Counted from the stretch's first letter, positions 41,657-52,019 are shown. The stretch is DNA of 64,000 nt from Bacilli bacterium (GCA_017541325.1 JAFXZI010000007.1:31875-95874); one strand, 5' to 3'. Notes: generated from the sequence alone by a model not told the origin. Program-made: numbers and translations.

Positions 41657-43097
41657 ATATTTAGATTTAAGTATTAAAGAAATAAATGAGTTATTAAAAA
41701 ATAAGAAAATTAAACCAATAGATTTAGTAAATGAAGCAATAGAAAGAATAGAAAATAGCGATTTAAATGCATTTATAACTTTAGATAAAGAAGGTGCAAT
41801 TAAAAAAGCAAAAGAATTAGAAGATAAAGAAGTAGATAATCTATTATTTGGTATTCCAATAGCATTAAAAGATAATATTGTAACTAAAGGATTACTAACT
41901 ACTGCTGCATCACATATTTTAGATAATTTTATTCCTATTTATGATGCAACTGTAGTAGAAAAGATAAATGATGCTAATATGATTATTATTGGTAAAACTA
42001 ATATGGATGAATTTGCTATGGGTTCAACTAGTAGAACTAGTTACTATGGGGCTCCACTTAATCCGTGGGATAAAACAAGAGTAACTGGAGGATCTAGTGG
42101 TGGTAGTGCTGCTTGTGTAAGTGCTAGACTTGTACCTTTTGCTTTAGGTAGTGATACTGGAGGTTCTATAAGACAACCATCTAGTTATTGTGGAATTGTT
42201 GGTATGAAACCTACATATGGAAGAGTATCTCGTTATGGATTAATTGCTTTTGGTTCAAGTCTTGATCAAATTGGACCAATGACTAGAAATGTATATGAAA
42301 ATGCTTGTTTATTAAATGTTATTTCTGGTAGAGATGATAAAGATCTTACTAGTAGTCATGCTAAAGTAGAAGATTTTACTAGAAAAATAGGTAATTCAAT
42401 AAAAGGAATGAAAATAGCTGTTCCAAACTTCTTTATGAGTGACATAGTAGATGACGAAGTAAAAGATAAAGTTAATGAAATAATAGAACTTCTTAAAAAA
42501 GAAGGAGCATCTATTGATTATATAGATATAGATTATTTAGAAAATGCAGTCACTTTATACCAAATAATTGGTATGGGAGAAGCTAGTAGTAACTTAGCTA
42601 GATTTGATGGAGTTAAATTTGGATTCTCAATTAAAGAACCAAAGAATGTAGATGATTTATATGGAAAAACTCGAGGAGAAGGATTCGGAGAAGAAGTAAA
42701 ACGTCGTATTATGGTTGGTTCTTACTTATTAAGTGGAGAAAATGCTAAAATTTATTATAATAAAGCATTACAAATAAGAAACGGAATACGTGAATCATTT
42801 AAAAAAGCGTTTGAAAAATATGATTTAATAATTGGGCCTAATGCAACAACAGTAGCTTATTCACAAGATGAAGGATTAAATGATCCACTTAGATCATTCT
42901 ATGATGATGCATTAGTTTTCCCAGCAAATATGGCTGGACTTCCTGGAATGAATGTACCAATAGGATTTAATAATGATAATTTACCAATAGGACTTCAAAT
43001 AATTGGAAACGTTTGGGATGAAGCTACTATGTACCAATTAGCGTCATTCATAGAAGGTAAATTAGAATTAAATCTAGATCCTAGGGAGGTAAAATAA
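41649..43097 (+). CDS. gatA: Asp-tRNA(Asn)/Glu-tRNA(Gln) amidotransferase subunit A
   Basis: 482 aa. Amidase-signature enzyme: catalytic lysine in ALKDNI, then GGSSGGSAACVSA and the second serine in GSDTGGSIRQPSSYCG. It releases ammonia from glutamine for transamidation of misacylated Glu-tRNA(Gln) or Asp-tRNA(Asn). ATG 41649 is preferred over the TTG just before it, as GGTGAT lies at a good distance. Its stop overlaps the gatB start (TAATG). Confidence 0.97.
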   Translation: MNKYLDLSIKEINELLKNKKIKPIDLVNEAIERIENSDLNAFITLDKEGAIKKAKELEDKEVDNLLFGIPIALKDNIVTKGLLTTAASHILDNFIPIYDATVVEKINDANMIIIGKTNMDEFAMGSTSRTSYYGAPLNPWDKTRVTGGSSGGSAACVSARLVPFALGSDTGGSIRQPSSYCGIVGMKPTYGRVSRYGLIAFGSSLDQIGPMTRNVYENACLLNVISGRDDKDLTSSHAKVEDFTRKIGNSIKGMKIAVPNFFMSDIVDDEVKDKVNEIIELLKKEGASIDYIDIDYLENAVTLYQIIGMGEASSNLARFDGVKFGFSIKEPKNVDDLYGKTRGEGFGEEVKRRIMVGSYLLSGENAKIYYNKALQIRNGIRESFKKAFEKYDLIIGPNATTVAYSQDEGLNDPLRSFYDDALVFPANMAGLPGMNVPIGFNNDNLPIGLQIIGNVWDEATMYQLASFIEGKLELNLDPREVK

Positions 43098-44512
43098 TGG
43101 AATATAAGAAGACAATAGGTATTGAAATACACTGTGAATTAAAAACAAATACAAAAATATATTCTGATAGTATTAATGGTTATGGTACAACTGCTAATAG
43201 TAATGTTAATGTAGTAGATTTAGGTTATCCAGGAACTCTTCCTACATTAAATGAAAATGTTATTAGAACTGCTTTAAAAGCTGCATTAATACTTAATTGT
43301 GATATTAATAAAATAATGCATTTCGATAGAAAAAATTATTTTTATCCAGATTTACCTAAAGGATATCAAATTACTCAAGCAGAAACTCCTATTGGAGTTA
43401 ATGGATATGTAATGATAGAAGTAGATGGTACTCCTAAAAAAGTAAGAATACATGATATTCATATCGAAGAAGATACATGTAAGAGTATTCACTACAAACA
43501 TCATTCATTCTTAGATTTTAATCGTGCTGGTGTACCACTTATTGAAATTGTTACAGAAGCTGATATGAATACTCCAGAAGAAGCAATGGCATATGTCGAA
43601 AAATTAAGAGAATTATTCCTTTATGCTGATATTTCTGACTGTAAGATAGAAGAAGGAAGTATGAGATGTGATGTTAATATTTCTATCAGTAAAACAGATG
43701 AATTAGGTACTCGTGCAGAAATAAAGAATATTGGTTCAATAAGTAATGTTGGTCGTGCAATTGTTAAAGAAGCAGAACGTCAAGAAGAATTACTAGAAAA
43801 TGGTGAAGAAGTTTGTTTTGCTACATATAGATATGATGAAAAGAATGATAAAACTATCATGATGCGTGTTAAAGAAGCTGGAAATGATTATCGTTATTTC
43901 CCAGAACCAGATATTCCATTTGTAGAAATTACAGATGAAATGATTAAAGAAGTTAAAGACTCTATTCCTATGCTTGCTGGTGAAAGAAGAAAAGAATATG
44001 AAAAACGAGGAATTACAACTTTAAATGCTAATAAGATTATTCAAAATAGAATTATTTCTAATTATTTAAATCTTTTCTTAGATACAGATATAAATTTTGT
44101 TATTGCATCTAATCTTCTTTTAGGAGATATATCTGCATATTTAAATAAATCTGAAAAGAGTATTTTTGATACTAATTTATACAAAGATAAGTTTATAGAT
44201 GTAGTAAATAAATTAGATAAAGGTTCTATTAATTCAAAAGTATTTAAAGATATTCTAGTTGATTTAATGGAAACAGATGATTCTGTTGATGAAATAATTG
44301 CAAATAAAGGAATTAAAATAATTAGTGATCCTAATGAACTTATAAATGTAATTAAAACTGTACTTGATAATAATGCAAGTAGTGTAAGTGATTATAAGGG
44401 TGGAAATGAAAGAGTTATTAAGTATTTAATGGGTCAAATTATGAAAGAAACAAAAGGTTCAGCTAACCCAGAATTAGTCAATAAATTGCTTTTAGAAGAA
44501 TTGAACAAGTAG
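43097..44512 (+). CDS. gatB: Asp-tRNA(Asn)/Glu-tRNA(Gln) amidotransferase subunit B
   Basis: 471 aa, normal length. Motifs GIEIHCELKTNTK at the N-terminus, HFDRKNYFYPDLPKGYQI and DFNRAGVPLIEIVTE define the catalytic cradle that activates the tRNA-bound Glu or Asp; the YqeY-like tail domain is at the C-terminus. Overlaps gatA by one base, so translation of gatC-gatA-gatB is coupled. The presence of GatCAB implies Gln-tRNA and/or Asn-tRNA are made indirectly. Confidence 0.97.
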   Translation: MEYKKTIGIEIHCELKTNTKIYSDSINGYGTTANSNVNVVDLGYPGTLPTLNENVIRTALKAALILNCDINKIMHFDRKNYFYPDLPKGYQITQAETPIGVNGYVMIEVDGTPKKVRIHDIHIEEDTCKSIHYKHHSFLDFNRAGVPLIEIVTEADMNTPEEAMAYVEKLRELFLYADISDCKIEEGSMRCDVNISISKTDELGTRAEIKNIGSISNVGRAIVKEAERQEELLENGEEVCFATYRYDEKNDKTIMMRVKEAGNDYRYFPEPDIPFVEITDEMIKEVKDSIPMLAGERRKEYEKRGITTLNANKIIQNRIISNYLNLFLDTDINFVIASNLLLGDISAYLNKSEKSIFDTNLYKDKFIDVVNKLDKGSINSKVFKDILVDLMETDDSVDEIIANKGIKIISDPNELINVIKTVLDNNASSVSDYKGGNERVIKYLMGQIMKETKGSANPELVNKLLLEELNK

Positions 44513-44566
44513 TTTTGATTTGTTAATAATACTGGTGTATAATTATATATACTAAGGAGGAATAAA

Positions 44567-45034
44567 ATGAAATCTATATTAAAATTAATAAAAAATAATC
44601 TTTTAACTATTTTTATTCTTATTATATTTGTTATTTTTATGTTTGTTTTAGCATATTTGAAAAATTTATATTGGGATAATAATGATAAAGCTTCATATGG
44701 TAATAGATTGGATGGAATAGAAAACTATCAATTAACAGATTCTGAAATAGAAAAAGTAAAAAATAATATGAAAGCTGATGAAGATGTTATAGAGGTAGAG
44801 TATAGACAAGAAGGAAGAATTATTAATATAAGACTTAAAGTAAAAGATACTTTAACTGATGATAATGCTAGAAAAATGTGTAGTGAATTTATGAAGAATT
44901 TTACTGAAAAACAATTATCTTTCTTCTCAGTTCAATTCTATGTATATAAGGATGATGCTACTAAGAAAGATTTCCCAATAATTGGTTATAAACATTATGG
45001 AAACAAGAACATCTCATGGACTAAAGATAGATAG
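44567..45034 (+). CDS. Membrane-anchored hypothetical protein
   Basis: 155 aa. One N-terminal membrane helix (about 12-34) and an outside domain of about 115 residues with no recognised family. The SD AAGGAGGAA is strong, and TATAAT lies at 44538-44543. The GGDEF-containing sensor gene starts 9 bases after its stop, so they are probably one operon with yihY. A role in sensing at the membrane is possible by association. Confidence 0.72.
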   Translation: MKSILKLIKNNLLTIFILIIFVIFMFVLAYLKNLYWDNNDKASYGNRLDGIENYQLTDSEIEKVKNNMKADEDVIEVEYRQEGRIINIRLKVKDTLTDDNARKMCSEFMKNFTEKQLSFFSVQFYVYKDDATKKDFPIIGYKHYGNKNISWTKDR

Positions 45035-45043
45035 GAGAATTGT

Positions 45044-47080
45044 ATGAAGAATAAAAAATTAATTATAATTATTCCCCTTGTTATAGCGTTACTAGTATTT
45101 GTAGGATTATATTTCTATTATTATAGAGAAGATAGTAATTCTCTTAATATTACTGATCGTAACTGGTTAGAGAATAATATAGACTCATTGGTAGATATAG
45201 AAGTGCCATCTGATTATCCAGTATATGGAGAAAAAGATGGAGTTTTTGCAAGTTTTATCAAAGGTTTTGAAACTGCTGGTAAAATAGAGTTTAATAAAAT
45301 TAGTTATTCTAAAGAAAAAGATGCTACTACTACAGGATTACGTTTTAGTGTTTTATCAAATGACCAAGAATTAACTGATAAAGATCTTTTAATCGGAGAA
45401 GATGTATATGTAATAGTTAGTAAAGAAGATAAAAAAATAAATGATTTATCTAGTTTATCTCAAACTAGATTAGGTGTACTTGAAAATGATATTTCAGAAG
45501 TTAGTTATTATATGAGTAATGTAAGTAATCTTTCTTACAAAAAGTATGCTGATGCAGAAAGTTTATTTAAAGGATTAGATGAAAAACAAGTAGATACTAT
45601 TATTATTCCTAATATAATGTATTTAAATAAGACATTAAAAGATGGATATAAAGTAAACTATACTATATCAGAAATGTCTAAAAAGTTAGTTCTTACATTA
45701 AGTGATAAAAATGAAAAATTTAATAATATAACTAAGAAGTATTTCGAGTCATGGAAAAAGAATCATTATGTAAATGATTATAATAAAGCATTATTTAATT
45801 ACTATGTTGAACAAAAAGGTATTTCTGATAGTGATGCAAGTGCCTTACAAGCTAAAACATACACTTATGGATATGTAGATAATTATCCATATGAAGTTAA
45901 AAGGGGTAAAAAGTTAGTAGGTATTTGTGGAGAATATATTTCTAGAATTAATAGACTTACTGGAATAGATTTTGAATATAGAAAATATAAAACTATTGAT
46001 GATTTATTAAAAGCAGTAGAACGTCAAGAAGTAGATGTTTACTTTAATTACTATGATTTCGCTAATGAAAATTATGCAGAAACATCATCAGTATTTGTTG
46101 AAAAATATGTTGCTATTTCAAAAACAAAGTCTGCTAATGTAGTTACTTCTTTTGAATCTCTTAAAGGTAAAGATATTAGTATGATTGGTAATACTGCATT
46201 ATTTAATTATTTTAAAGATAATAGTAAAGCTAATATAAATGAATATTCTAGTTATGATGAAATGATTAAAAAGAGTAAGAATAATATTATTGTAGTTGAT
46301 CTTGAAGTATATAATTATTATCGTAATAGTAAGTTTAAAAACTACGAAGTTTTATATACAAATAGTATCGCTAAAGACTACTCATTTATGATAAAAGATG
46401 GGGAAACAGCCTTTACTGAAGTCTTTGATTTCTTAATTAATACTAATTCTTATTATAGATATCGTAATACTGGATTAATCGAATTAGAAAACAAGAATAA
46501 TGTAGAAGATAAGAGTTTTGAAGAATTATATCTAATAATTTTAATAATAATATTAATTCCAGTTATTATATTTATTACATTATATGTAATTGTTAAGAAG
46601 AAAAAAGTAGTTAAAAAAGTTCGCAAAGAAGAAAGAAGAAAATATATAGATAATTTAACTTCTTTAAAGAATAGAAGTTATTTAAACTTCAATATGGAAA
46701 ATTGGAATAATAGTGAAAAATATCCTAAGACTGTCGTTGTAATTGACTTAAATAATGTTAAATATGTTAATGATAATTATGGACATGAAGCAGGAGATAA
46801 ACTTATTACTCAAGCTGCCTCAACTCTTCTTAATACTCAACTTGAAAATAGTGAAATAATTCGTACTGATGGTAATGAATTCTTAATATATATGGTTGGT
46901 TATAGTGACAAACAAGTTGAAATATATACTAAGAAATTAAATAAAGAATTAAAAGAATTAAATTATGGATTTGGTGCAGCGATAGGATATAGTTCTATCA
47001 AAGATGGTATGAAGACTATTGATGATGCTATAAACGAAGCTACACTTGAAATGCGTACTAATAAAGAGGATTATAAATAA
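45044..47080 (+). CDS. Membrane sensor with solute-binding-like domains and degenerate GGDEF
   Basis: 678 aa. An N-terminal membrane helix (about 5-25), a long outside region (about 40-490) that looks like two tandem solute-binding-protein (SBP_bac_3-like) domains, a second membrane helix (about 500-522), and a GGDEF-fold domain (about 540-678). The active-site loop reads TDGNEF instead of GG(D/E)EF, so cyclase activity is doubtful. It probably binds a small molecule outside and signals inside. Its stop overlaps the yihY start. Confidence 0.82.
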   Translation: MKNKKLIIIIPLVIALLVFVGLYFYYYREDSNSLNITDRNWLENNIDSLVDIEVPSDYPVYGEKDGVFASFIKGFETAGKIEFNKISYSKEKDATTTGLRFSVLSNDQELTDKDLLIGEDVYVIVSKEDKKINDLSSLSQTRLGVLENDISEVSYYMSNVSNLSYKKYADAESLFKGLDEKQVDTIIIPNIMYLNKTLKDGYKVNYTISEMSKKLVLTLSDKNEKFNNITKKYFESWKKNHYVNDYNKALFNYYVEQKGISDSDASALQAKTYTYGYVDNYPYEVKRGKKLVGICGEYISRINRLTGIDFEYRKYKTIDDLLKAVERQEVDVYFNYYDFANENYAETSSVFVEKYVAISKTKSANVVTSFESLKGKDISMIGNTALFNYFKDNSKANINEYSSYDEMIKKSKNNIIVVDLEVYNYYRNSKFKNYEVLYTNSIAKDYSFMIKDGETAFTEVFDFLINTNSYYRYRNTGLIELENKNNVEDKSFEELYLIILIIILIPVIIFITLYVIVKKKKVVKKVRKEERRKYIDNLTSLKNRSYLNFNMENWNNSEKYPKTVVVIDLNNVKYVNDNYGHEAGDKLITQAASTLLNTQLENSEIIRTDGNEFLIYMVGYSDKQVEIYTKKLNKELKELNYGFGAAIGYSSIKDGMKTIDDAINEATLEMRTNKEDYK

Positions 47081-47892
47081 TGAAAAGATTTAAAGCTTTG
47101 GCTAGAAGGTTAAAGAGAATATTTAAATCTCCTGATATTAGAATGTTACCAGGACAACTTGCATTTTTCTTTCTTCTAACTTTAATACCAATATTTGCTC
47201 TTATTATTGCAATAAGTTCTAATCTAAATGTATCTGACCATTTTATAAATTCTTTGGTAGAGAAACAATTACCAGGAGAAATAGTAACTATATTTAAAAT
47301 AGTTTCTAATTTAAATAGTGCTAAGATGAATAATATTATTTTCTTTATTTCAGCATTAATACTTGCAAGTAATGGAACTTATTCTTTAATAGTTATTTCT
47401 AATAAAGTGTATAAGATTAAGAATAAAGGATTCTTATATGATAGATTAAAATCTATAGGAATGTTAATAATTATAATATTATTGTTTCTATTTGTTATGA
47501 TTGTACCTATCTTAGGTAACTATATAACTAAAACAATAAATACAGTATTCCAAAATGATATTTCTAAACAAATAAGAAGTCTATATAATTTCTTAAATCT
47601 ACCTCTTTCATGGATATTTATTTTCTACTCAATAAAACTATTATATATAGTATCTCCAGATGCTAGAATAAGTAGAAAAAATGTAACATATGGAGCTTTA
47701 TTTACTAGTTTATCTTGGTTAATATTTACTAAGATTTACTCAATTTATTTAACTTCATTTGTTAACTTTAATACTATTTATGGAAGTATTTCTAACATAA
47801 TAATTCTTATGTGGTGGATTTATTTCTTATCTTATATATATGTTATGGGTATGGCTTTGAATGTAACTAAATATGAAGAAAAGGAAGTATAA
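47080..47892 (+). CDS. YihY/BrkB-family membrane protein
   Basis: 270 aa with about six membrane helices. Contains the family pattern MLPGQLAFFFLLTLIPIFALI near the N-terminus, ISNKVYKI, and a C-terminal GSISNIIILMWWIYFLSYIYVMG. These proteins were once called ribonuclease BN in error; the function is unknown. The ATG overlaps the preceding stop (TAATG). A T-rich terminator follows. Confidence 0.9.
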   Translation: MKRFKALARRLKRIFKSPDIRMLPGQLAFFFLLTLIPIFALIIAISSNLNVSDHFINSLVEKQLPGEIVTIFKIVSNLNSAKMNNIIFFISALILASNGTYSLIVISNKVYKIKNKGFLYDRLKSIGMLIIIILLFLFVMIVPILGNYITKTINTVFQNDISKQIRSLYNFLNLPLSWIFIFYSIKLLYIVSPDARISRKNVTYGALFTSLSWLIFTKIYSIYLTSFVNFNTIYGSISNIIILMWWIYFLSYIYVMGMALNVTKYEEKEV

Positions 47893-47909
47893 CTATTTCC
47901 TTTTTTTTT
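47880..47909 (+). terminator. Intrinsic terminator
   Basis: AAAGGAA / TTCCTTT stem with the TAA stop in its loop, then a run of T. Confidence 0.8.
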
Positions 47910-47913
47910 GTTT

Positions 47914-47922
47914 TGATATAAA
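47914..47922 (+). promoter_or_regulatory. Extended -10 promoter of LTA synthase gene
   Basis: TGA-TATAAA, 29 bases before the ATG. Confidence 0.55.
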
Positions 47923-47951
47923 ATGGTATTGAATTTAAAAGAGGGATTATT

Positions 47952-50072
47952 ATGAAAAAAATGAAAAGTAAAAGAAACAATTTTTCTAATAAAATAAAAA
48001 AATCTTTTAAAGGTTTTATGAGAGATCCAATTTCTGGATTGGTTGAATTATTTCGTGATATTAAATTATATGTATCAACAAACATATTTTTTTGTTTATA
48101 TGTTTTATTTAATGTAATTAATGGTATTTTAGTTAGATATTTAACTACTGGAAACGCAAGTAATATAACTGCATTTCAACCATTTTTAGCAGATGTTGCT
48201 TTAGTAACTCTTTTGGGTTCTTTAGGTTATTTAATGAGACATAGATTAAGAATGTGTTATTGGTACTTTTTAACGTTAATTTTTTCTGTAATATGCGTTA
48301 TTAATTCAGTATACTATACATTTTATTCTTCATATGTATCAGTATCACTTTTATCAACTGCAAAATATGGAGAAGATGTATCTGATGCGATTATAGATAT
48401 TTTAGAAATAAAAGATTTTTGTTATTTATTAATACCTGTATTGATGCTAGTAATATTCTTTAAATTATCTAGAAAAAGTTATTTTTCTAATGTAGAAACT
48501 AATAACAAAGAAAGAAAAAAATGTTTTAGTACAATGTTATTAGCATGTATAGTTGCAACTATTTTTGCATCTACTTTAACTTCTACTGACTTAAGTCGTA
48601 TTTCAAAACAATGGAATAGAGAATATATAGTTATTAAGTATGGTATTTATGTTTATCAAGCTAATGATATTATAAAGAGTGTTGAACCTAAAATATCTGC
48701 ATTATTTGGATATGATGAAGCTTTAAGAAAATTTCATGATTATTTTGAAAATAAGCCAAATGAAGCGATTAAAAATAAATATTCCAATATTTTAGAAGGT
48801 AGAAATGTTATTGTAATTCATGCTGAAAGTATTCAAAACTTTTTAGTTGGTTTTGAAATTAATGGTGAATTAGTTGCACCTAATTTAACTAAACTTGCAA
48901 ATTCTGGTTTATATTTTGACAATTTTTATACACAAGTAAGTGTAGGTACAAGTAGTGATAGTGAGTTTACTTTTAATACTGGTTTAATGCCATCAAATAG
49001 TGGTACAGCTTTTGTTTCATATTTTGATCGTACATATATTAGCATGCCAAAGTTATTAAAAGAAAAAGGTTATTATGCATCATCTTTTCATGGTAATGTA
49101 GCATCTTATTGGAATAGAAGCGTAATGCATAAATCATTAGGATATGATGATATAGTAGGTAAAAGTAAGTACAATATTGATGAGACTATTGGACTTGGAT
49201 TATCTGATAAGTCATTCTTAAAACAAACTGCAGAAAAGCTAGAAAAAGTTAAAGAAGAAAAAGGTAAATTCTATGCAACTGTAATTACATTAACAAATCA
49301 TACTCCATTTTATGTAGAAGATGGTTATGATGTAACTCTTAAAGTAAAAGAAAAGAATGAAAACGGAGAAGAAGTAGAAAATGTATATCCATACATGGAA
49401 GGAACTAAATTAGGAAGATATTTAAAATCAGTTCATTATGCTGATGAAGCGCTTGGATTGTTTATGGAAGAACTTGAAAATAAAGGTTTGCTAGATAATA
49501 CAGTTGTTGTTTTATATGGAGATCATGATGCGAGACTTCCAAAACAAGATTATGTAAGACTATATAACTACGATTATTTAACTGATTCAACTTATGAAAA
49601 AGATGATCCTCGTTATGTAGAATTTGATAGTTATGCTTATGAATTAAATAGAAAGACTCCATTTATTATTTGGACTAAAGAAAAGAAAATTAAAGGAGTA
49701 TCTATGAATAGAAAAATAGATACTGTAATGGGTATGTTTGATGTATTACCAACTTTAGGAAATATGTTAGGTGTATATAATAAGTATGCTTTAGGTAATG
49801 ATATGTTTAATTTAAAAGAAAAAGATAATTTGGTTGTCTTCCCAACAGGAAACTGGGTAACTAATAAAGTGTATTATAATGCTCAAAAAAATGAAACGTA
49901 CATGATTGAACAAACAATATTACCAGAAGATTATGTTAGTTCTAGAATAGAGTATTCAGAAAAATTGCTTAGTACATCTAATAATATAGTTGTATATAAT
50001 TTGTTAGAATCAGTTGTCGATAAAAACAAAGATGATTTAGATGAATCTAAAGTTATAGAAGGAGCTAATTAA
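47952..50072 (+). CDS. ltaS: Lipoteichoic acid synthase family sulfatase
   Basis: 706 aa. About five N-terminal membrane helices (within about 40-220), then an extracellular sulfatase-fold domain (about 280-640). The nucleophile threonine is in SVGTSSDSEF, with metal-site residues in IHAESIQNF and LYGDHDARLP. LtaS-type enzymes transfer glycerol-phosphate from phosphatidylglycerol to build lipoteichoic acid. The SD GAGGGAT precedes the ATG. A membrane-anchored partner gene follows 1 base later. Confidence 0.92.
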   Translation: MKKMKSKRNNFSNKIKKSFKGFMRDPISGLVELFRDIKLYVSTNIFFCLYVLFNVINGILVRYLTTGNASNITAFQPFLADVALVTLLGSLGYLMRHRLRMCYWYFLTLIFSVICVINSVYYTFYSSYVSVSLLSTAKYGEDVSDAIIDILEIKDFCYLLIPVLMLVIFFKLSRKSYFSNVETNNKERKKCFSTMLLACIVATIFASTLTSTDLSRISKQWNREYIVIKYGIYVYQANDIIKSVEPKISALFGYDEALRKFHDYFENKPNEAIKNKYSNILEGRNVIVIHAESIQNFLVGFEINGELVAPNLTKLANSGLYFDNFYTQVSVGTSSDSEFTFNTGLMPSNSGTAFVSYFDRTYISMPKLLKEKGYYASSFHGNVASYWNRSVMHKSLGYDDIVGKSKYNIDETIGLGLSDKSFLKQTAEKLEKVKEEKGKFYATVITLTNHTPFYVEDGYDVTLKVKEKNENGEEVENVYPYMEGTKLGRYLKSVHYADEALGLFMEELENKGLLDNTVVVLYGDHDARLPKQDYVRLYNYDYLTDSTYEKDDPRYVEFDSYAYELNRKTPFIIWTKEKKIKGVSMNRKIDTVMGMFDVLPTLGNMLGVYNKYALGNDMFNLKEKDNLVVFPTGNWVTNKVYYNAQKNETYMIEQTILPEDYVSSRIEYSEKLLSTSNNIVVYNLLESVVDKNKDDLDESKVIEGAN

Positions 50073-50073
50073 T

Positions 50074-50739
50074 ATGAGTAGAAGAAGAGAAAAGAAAAAG
50101 AGAATATTACCTATTATAATTGTTTTAGTAATACTTGCTATAGTGGTTGTATTAGGAATCTTTTTAATGAAAAAGTTCACTACTAAAACAGAGAAGAAAA
50201 CAGAAAACAAAATAGAAAAAGTAGATAATATAGATAATTATGATTACAACTTATACAAGAATAGTTCTAAATTATATAAAAAGTATTTTGAAGATTTAAA
50301 GAAAGTATTAAATGAAAAAGAAATAGATGAAGAAGAATATGCTAAGTTAGTAGCAGAATTATTCGTAATTGATTTCTATTCATTAGATACACATATTACT
50401 AATCAAGATGTAGGAGGAATAGACTTTATCTATTCTGATATTAAAGAAAATTTCTCTTTAAAGGCTACTGATACAATTTATAAATATGTTGAAAGTAATG
50501 TATATGGTGATAGAAAACAATCTCTACCTATGGTAAAAGAAATAACAAAAGCAGATGTTGTAACTAAAAGATATACTTATACTAGTCCAGATAAGAAAAT
50601 TGTTATAAATGATAATCATGCTTATTTTGTAGCATTAGGATGGACTTATGAAGATGGAAATACTAAATATCAAACGAGTGCTACTATAACATTAGTTCAT
50701 GAAAAAGATAAATTATTATCAATAGTATCTGTAAAATAG
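50074..50739 (+). CDS. Membrane-anchored hypothetical protein linked to LTA synthase
   Basis: 221 aa. A basic N-terminus and one membrane helix (about 12-31) are followed by a Lys/Glu-rich linker and an outside domain (about 60-221). The family is not recognised. It starts 1 base after the ltaS stop with SD GGAG in the end of that gene, so it is translated from the same mRNA and may assist teichoic acid synthesis. Confidence 0.72.
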   Translation: MSRRREKKKRILPIIIVLVILAIVVVLGIFLMKKFTTKTEKKTENKIEKVDNIDNYDYNLYKNSSKLYKKYFEDLKKVLNEKEIDEEEYAKLVAELFVIDFYSLDTHITNQDVGGIDFIYSDIKENFSLKATDTIYKYVESNVYGDRKQSLPMVKEITKADVVTKRYTYTSPDKKIVINDNHAYFVALGWTYEDGNTKYQTSATITLVHEKDKLLSIVSVK

Positions 50740-50760
50740 ACTTTTAAAAGTCTATTTTTT
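50733..50760 (+). terminator. Intrinsic terminator
   Basis: Perfect palindrome AAAATAGACTTTT / AAAAGTCTATTTT with extra T, containing the stop codon. Confidence 0.85.
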
Positions 50761-50766
50761 GATGTG

Positions 50767-50795
50767 TTGAAAAAATCACTTATTACTTATATAAT
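50767..50795 (+). promoter_or_regulatory. Promoter of SGNH-like gene
   Basis: TTGAAA (50767-50772), 17-base spacer, TATAAT (50790-50795). Confidence 0.75.
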
Positions 50796-50815
50796 AATAA
50801 TGCTTAGGTGATTTT

Positions 50816-52009
50816 ATGATTAAAAAAGGAATCTACATAATTATATTTTTATTTAATATTTTTATATTTATTTGTTGTATATATAATTCATCTATTAATA
50901 TTACATATACTACAAAAAAAGGAATAAATCCTTACTATACAAGTGTTCATCAAAAAGCAATTATTTTTAATTTTAATAAGAGTGTTAAAAAAATTGAATA
51001 TTGTTTTACAACTGAAGGAGTTTGTTCTGATTTTTTAACATATGATGTTAATTTAAATAATAGAATTATTAATGTAGATATAGATTATCCAGAATTTAAT
51101 AGTAAACAACATATTTGTATTAAAATTACTAATCAAGATGGAATAAATCTTGAATGTGATGATAATTATTATCTAGTAGATGCAGGAGAACCTAAAATAG
51201 AATCTTTATACAATAATATTATTATTAATAAAAAAGATGCTGATATAAATTATAAAGATATGTTTAAGGTAAGTGCTAGTACTGGAATAAAAGATTATAA
51301 ATGTGAAGTTGAAGATATTGATGAATATAGTGCTTATTTAATATGTAAAGCAACTGCTAAGAATGGTCTATCTACTACATTAAAACAAATAGTTTATTAT
51401 AATTATTTTGAGGAACTTGAAGGAAAGAAAATAGCTTTTGTTGGAGATGACATTTTTAGAGCAAGTAATGATAATTTTGGAGGTTTTGCAAGTCGTGTTG
51501 GACTAGCTAATTATATGGATTGGTATTCATATAGTAGTAATGGTAAAACAATAACTGAAACTGATAATTCAATGATTAATGATTTGGATACTATATCTAA
51601 TAATAATTTTGATTATATTATTCTTACTGGTGGAATTAATGATTTAATAAATGAAAATGAATTAGGTAATTTAGAAAGTACAAGTATAGGAACTTATGCT
51701 GGGGCATTAGATTATATTTTTACTGAATTAAAAGAAAAAAATAAAGATAGTAAAATTGGATTTATTATTCCATATTCTGTTAAAGGTTTAGATCAAGAGA
51801 CTTTAGTAGATATTACTAAAAGAATATGTGAAAAACATAATATAAAATATTTAAATTTATATGATGGTGAAATATTTGAAGGAAATGCTAAAGTATCATA
51901 TAAAGATTTATTAAAGAAAGAAAAAATTACTGTATCTGATTTTTCTTTATCATCATTAGGTTATGATACAATATCAAAATATATTTCAATTTGGGTAAGA
52001 ACTTTATAG
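50816..52009 (+). CDS. Membrane-anchored SGNH-fold protein with lost catalytic residues
   Basis: 397 aa. N-terminal membrane helix (about 5-23), a beta-rich outside region (about 28-195) and a C-terminal SGNH-like domain (about 204-397). Block I reads FVGDDIF, with Asp212 in place of the nucleophile serine. Block III GGINDL (272-277) is intact. Block V, SDFSLSSLGY, lacks the catalytic histidine. It is therefore probably a non-catalytic binding protein. The SD TTAGGTGAT precedes the ATG. The thiI gene follows 10 bases later. Confidence 0.78.
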   Translation: MIKKGIYIIIFLFNIFIFICCIYNSSINITYTTKKGINPYYTSVHQKAIIFNFNKSVKKIEYCFTTEGVCSDFLTYDVNLNNRIINVDIDYPEFNSKQHICIKITNQDGINLECDDNYYLVDAGEPKIESLYNNIIINKKDADINYKDMFKVSASTGIKDYKCEVEDIDEYSAYLICKATAKNGLSTTLKQIVYYNYFEELEGKKIAFVGDDIFRASNDNFGGFASRVGLANYMDWYSYSSNGKTITETDNSMINDLDTISNNNFDYIILTGGINDLINENELGNLESTSIGTYAGALDYIFTELKEKNKDSKIGFIIPYSVKGLDQETLVDITKRICEKHNIKYLNLYDGEIFEGNAKVSYKDLLKKEKITVSDFSLSSLGYDTISKYISIWVRTL

Positions 52010-52019
52010 AGGTGATTTT

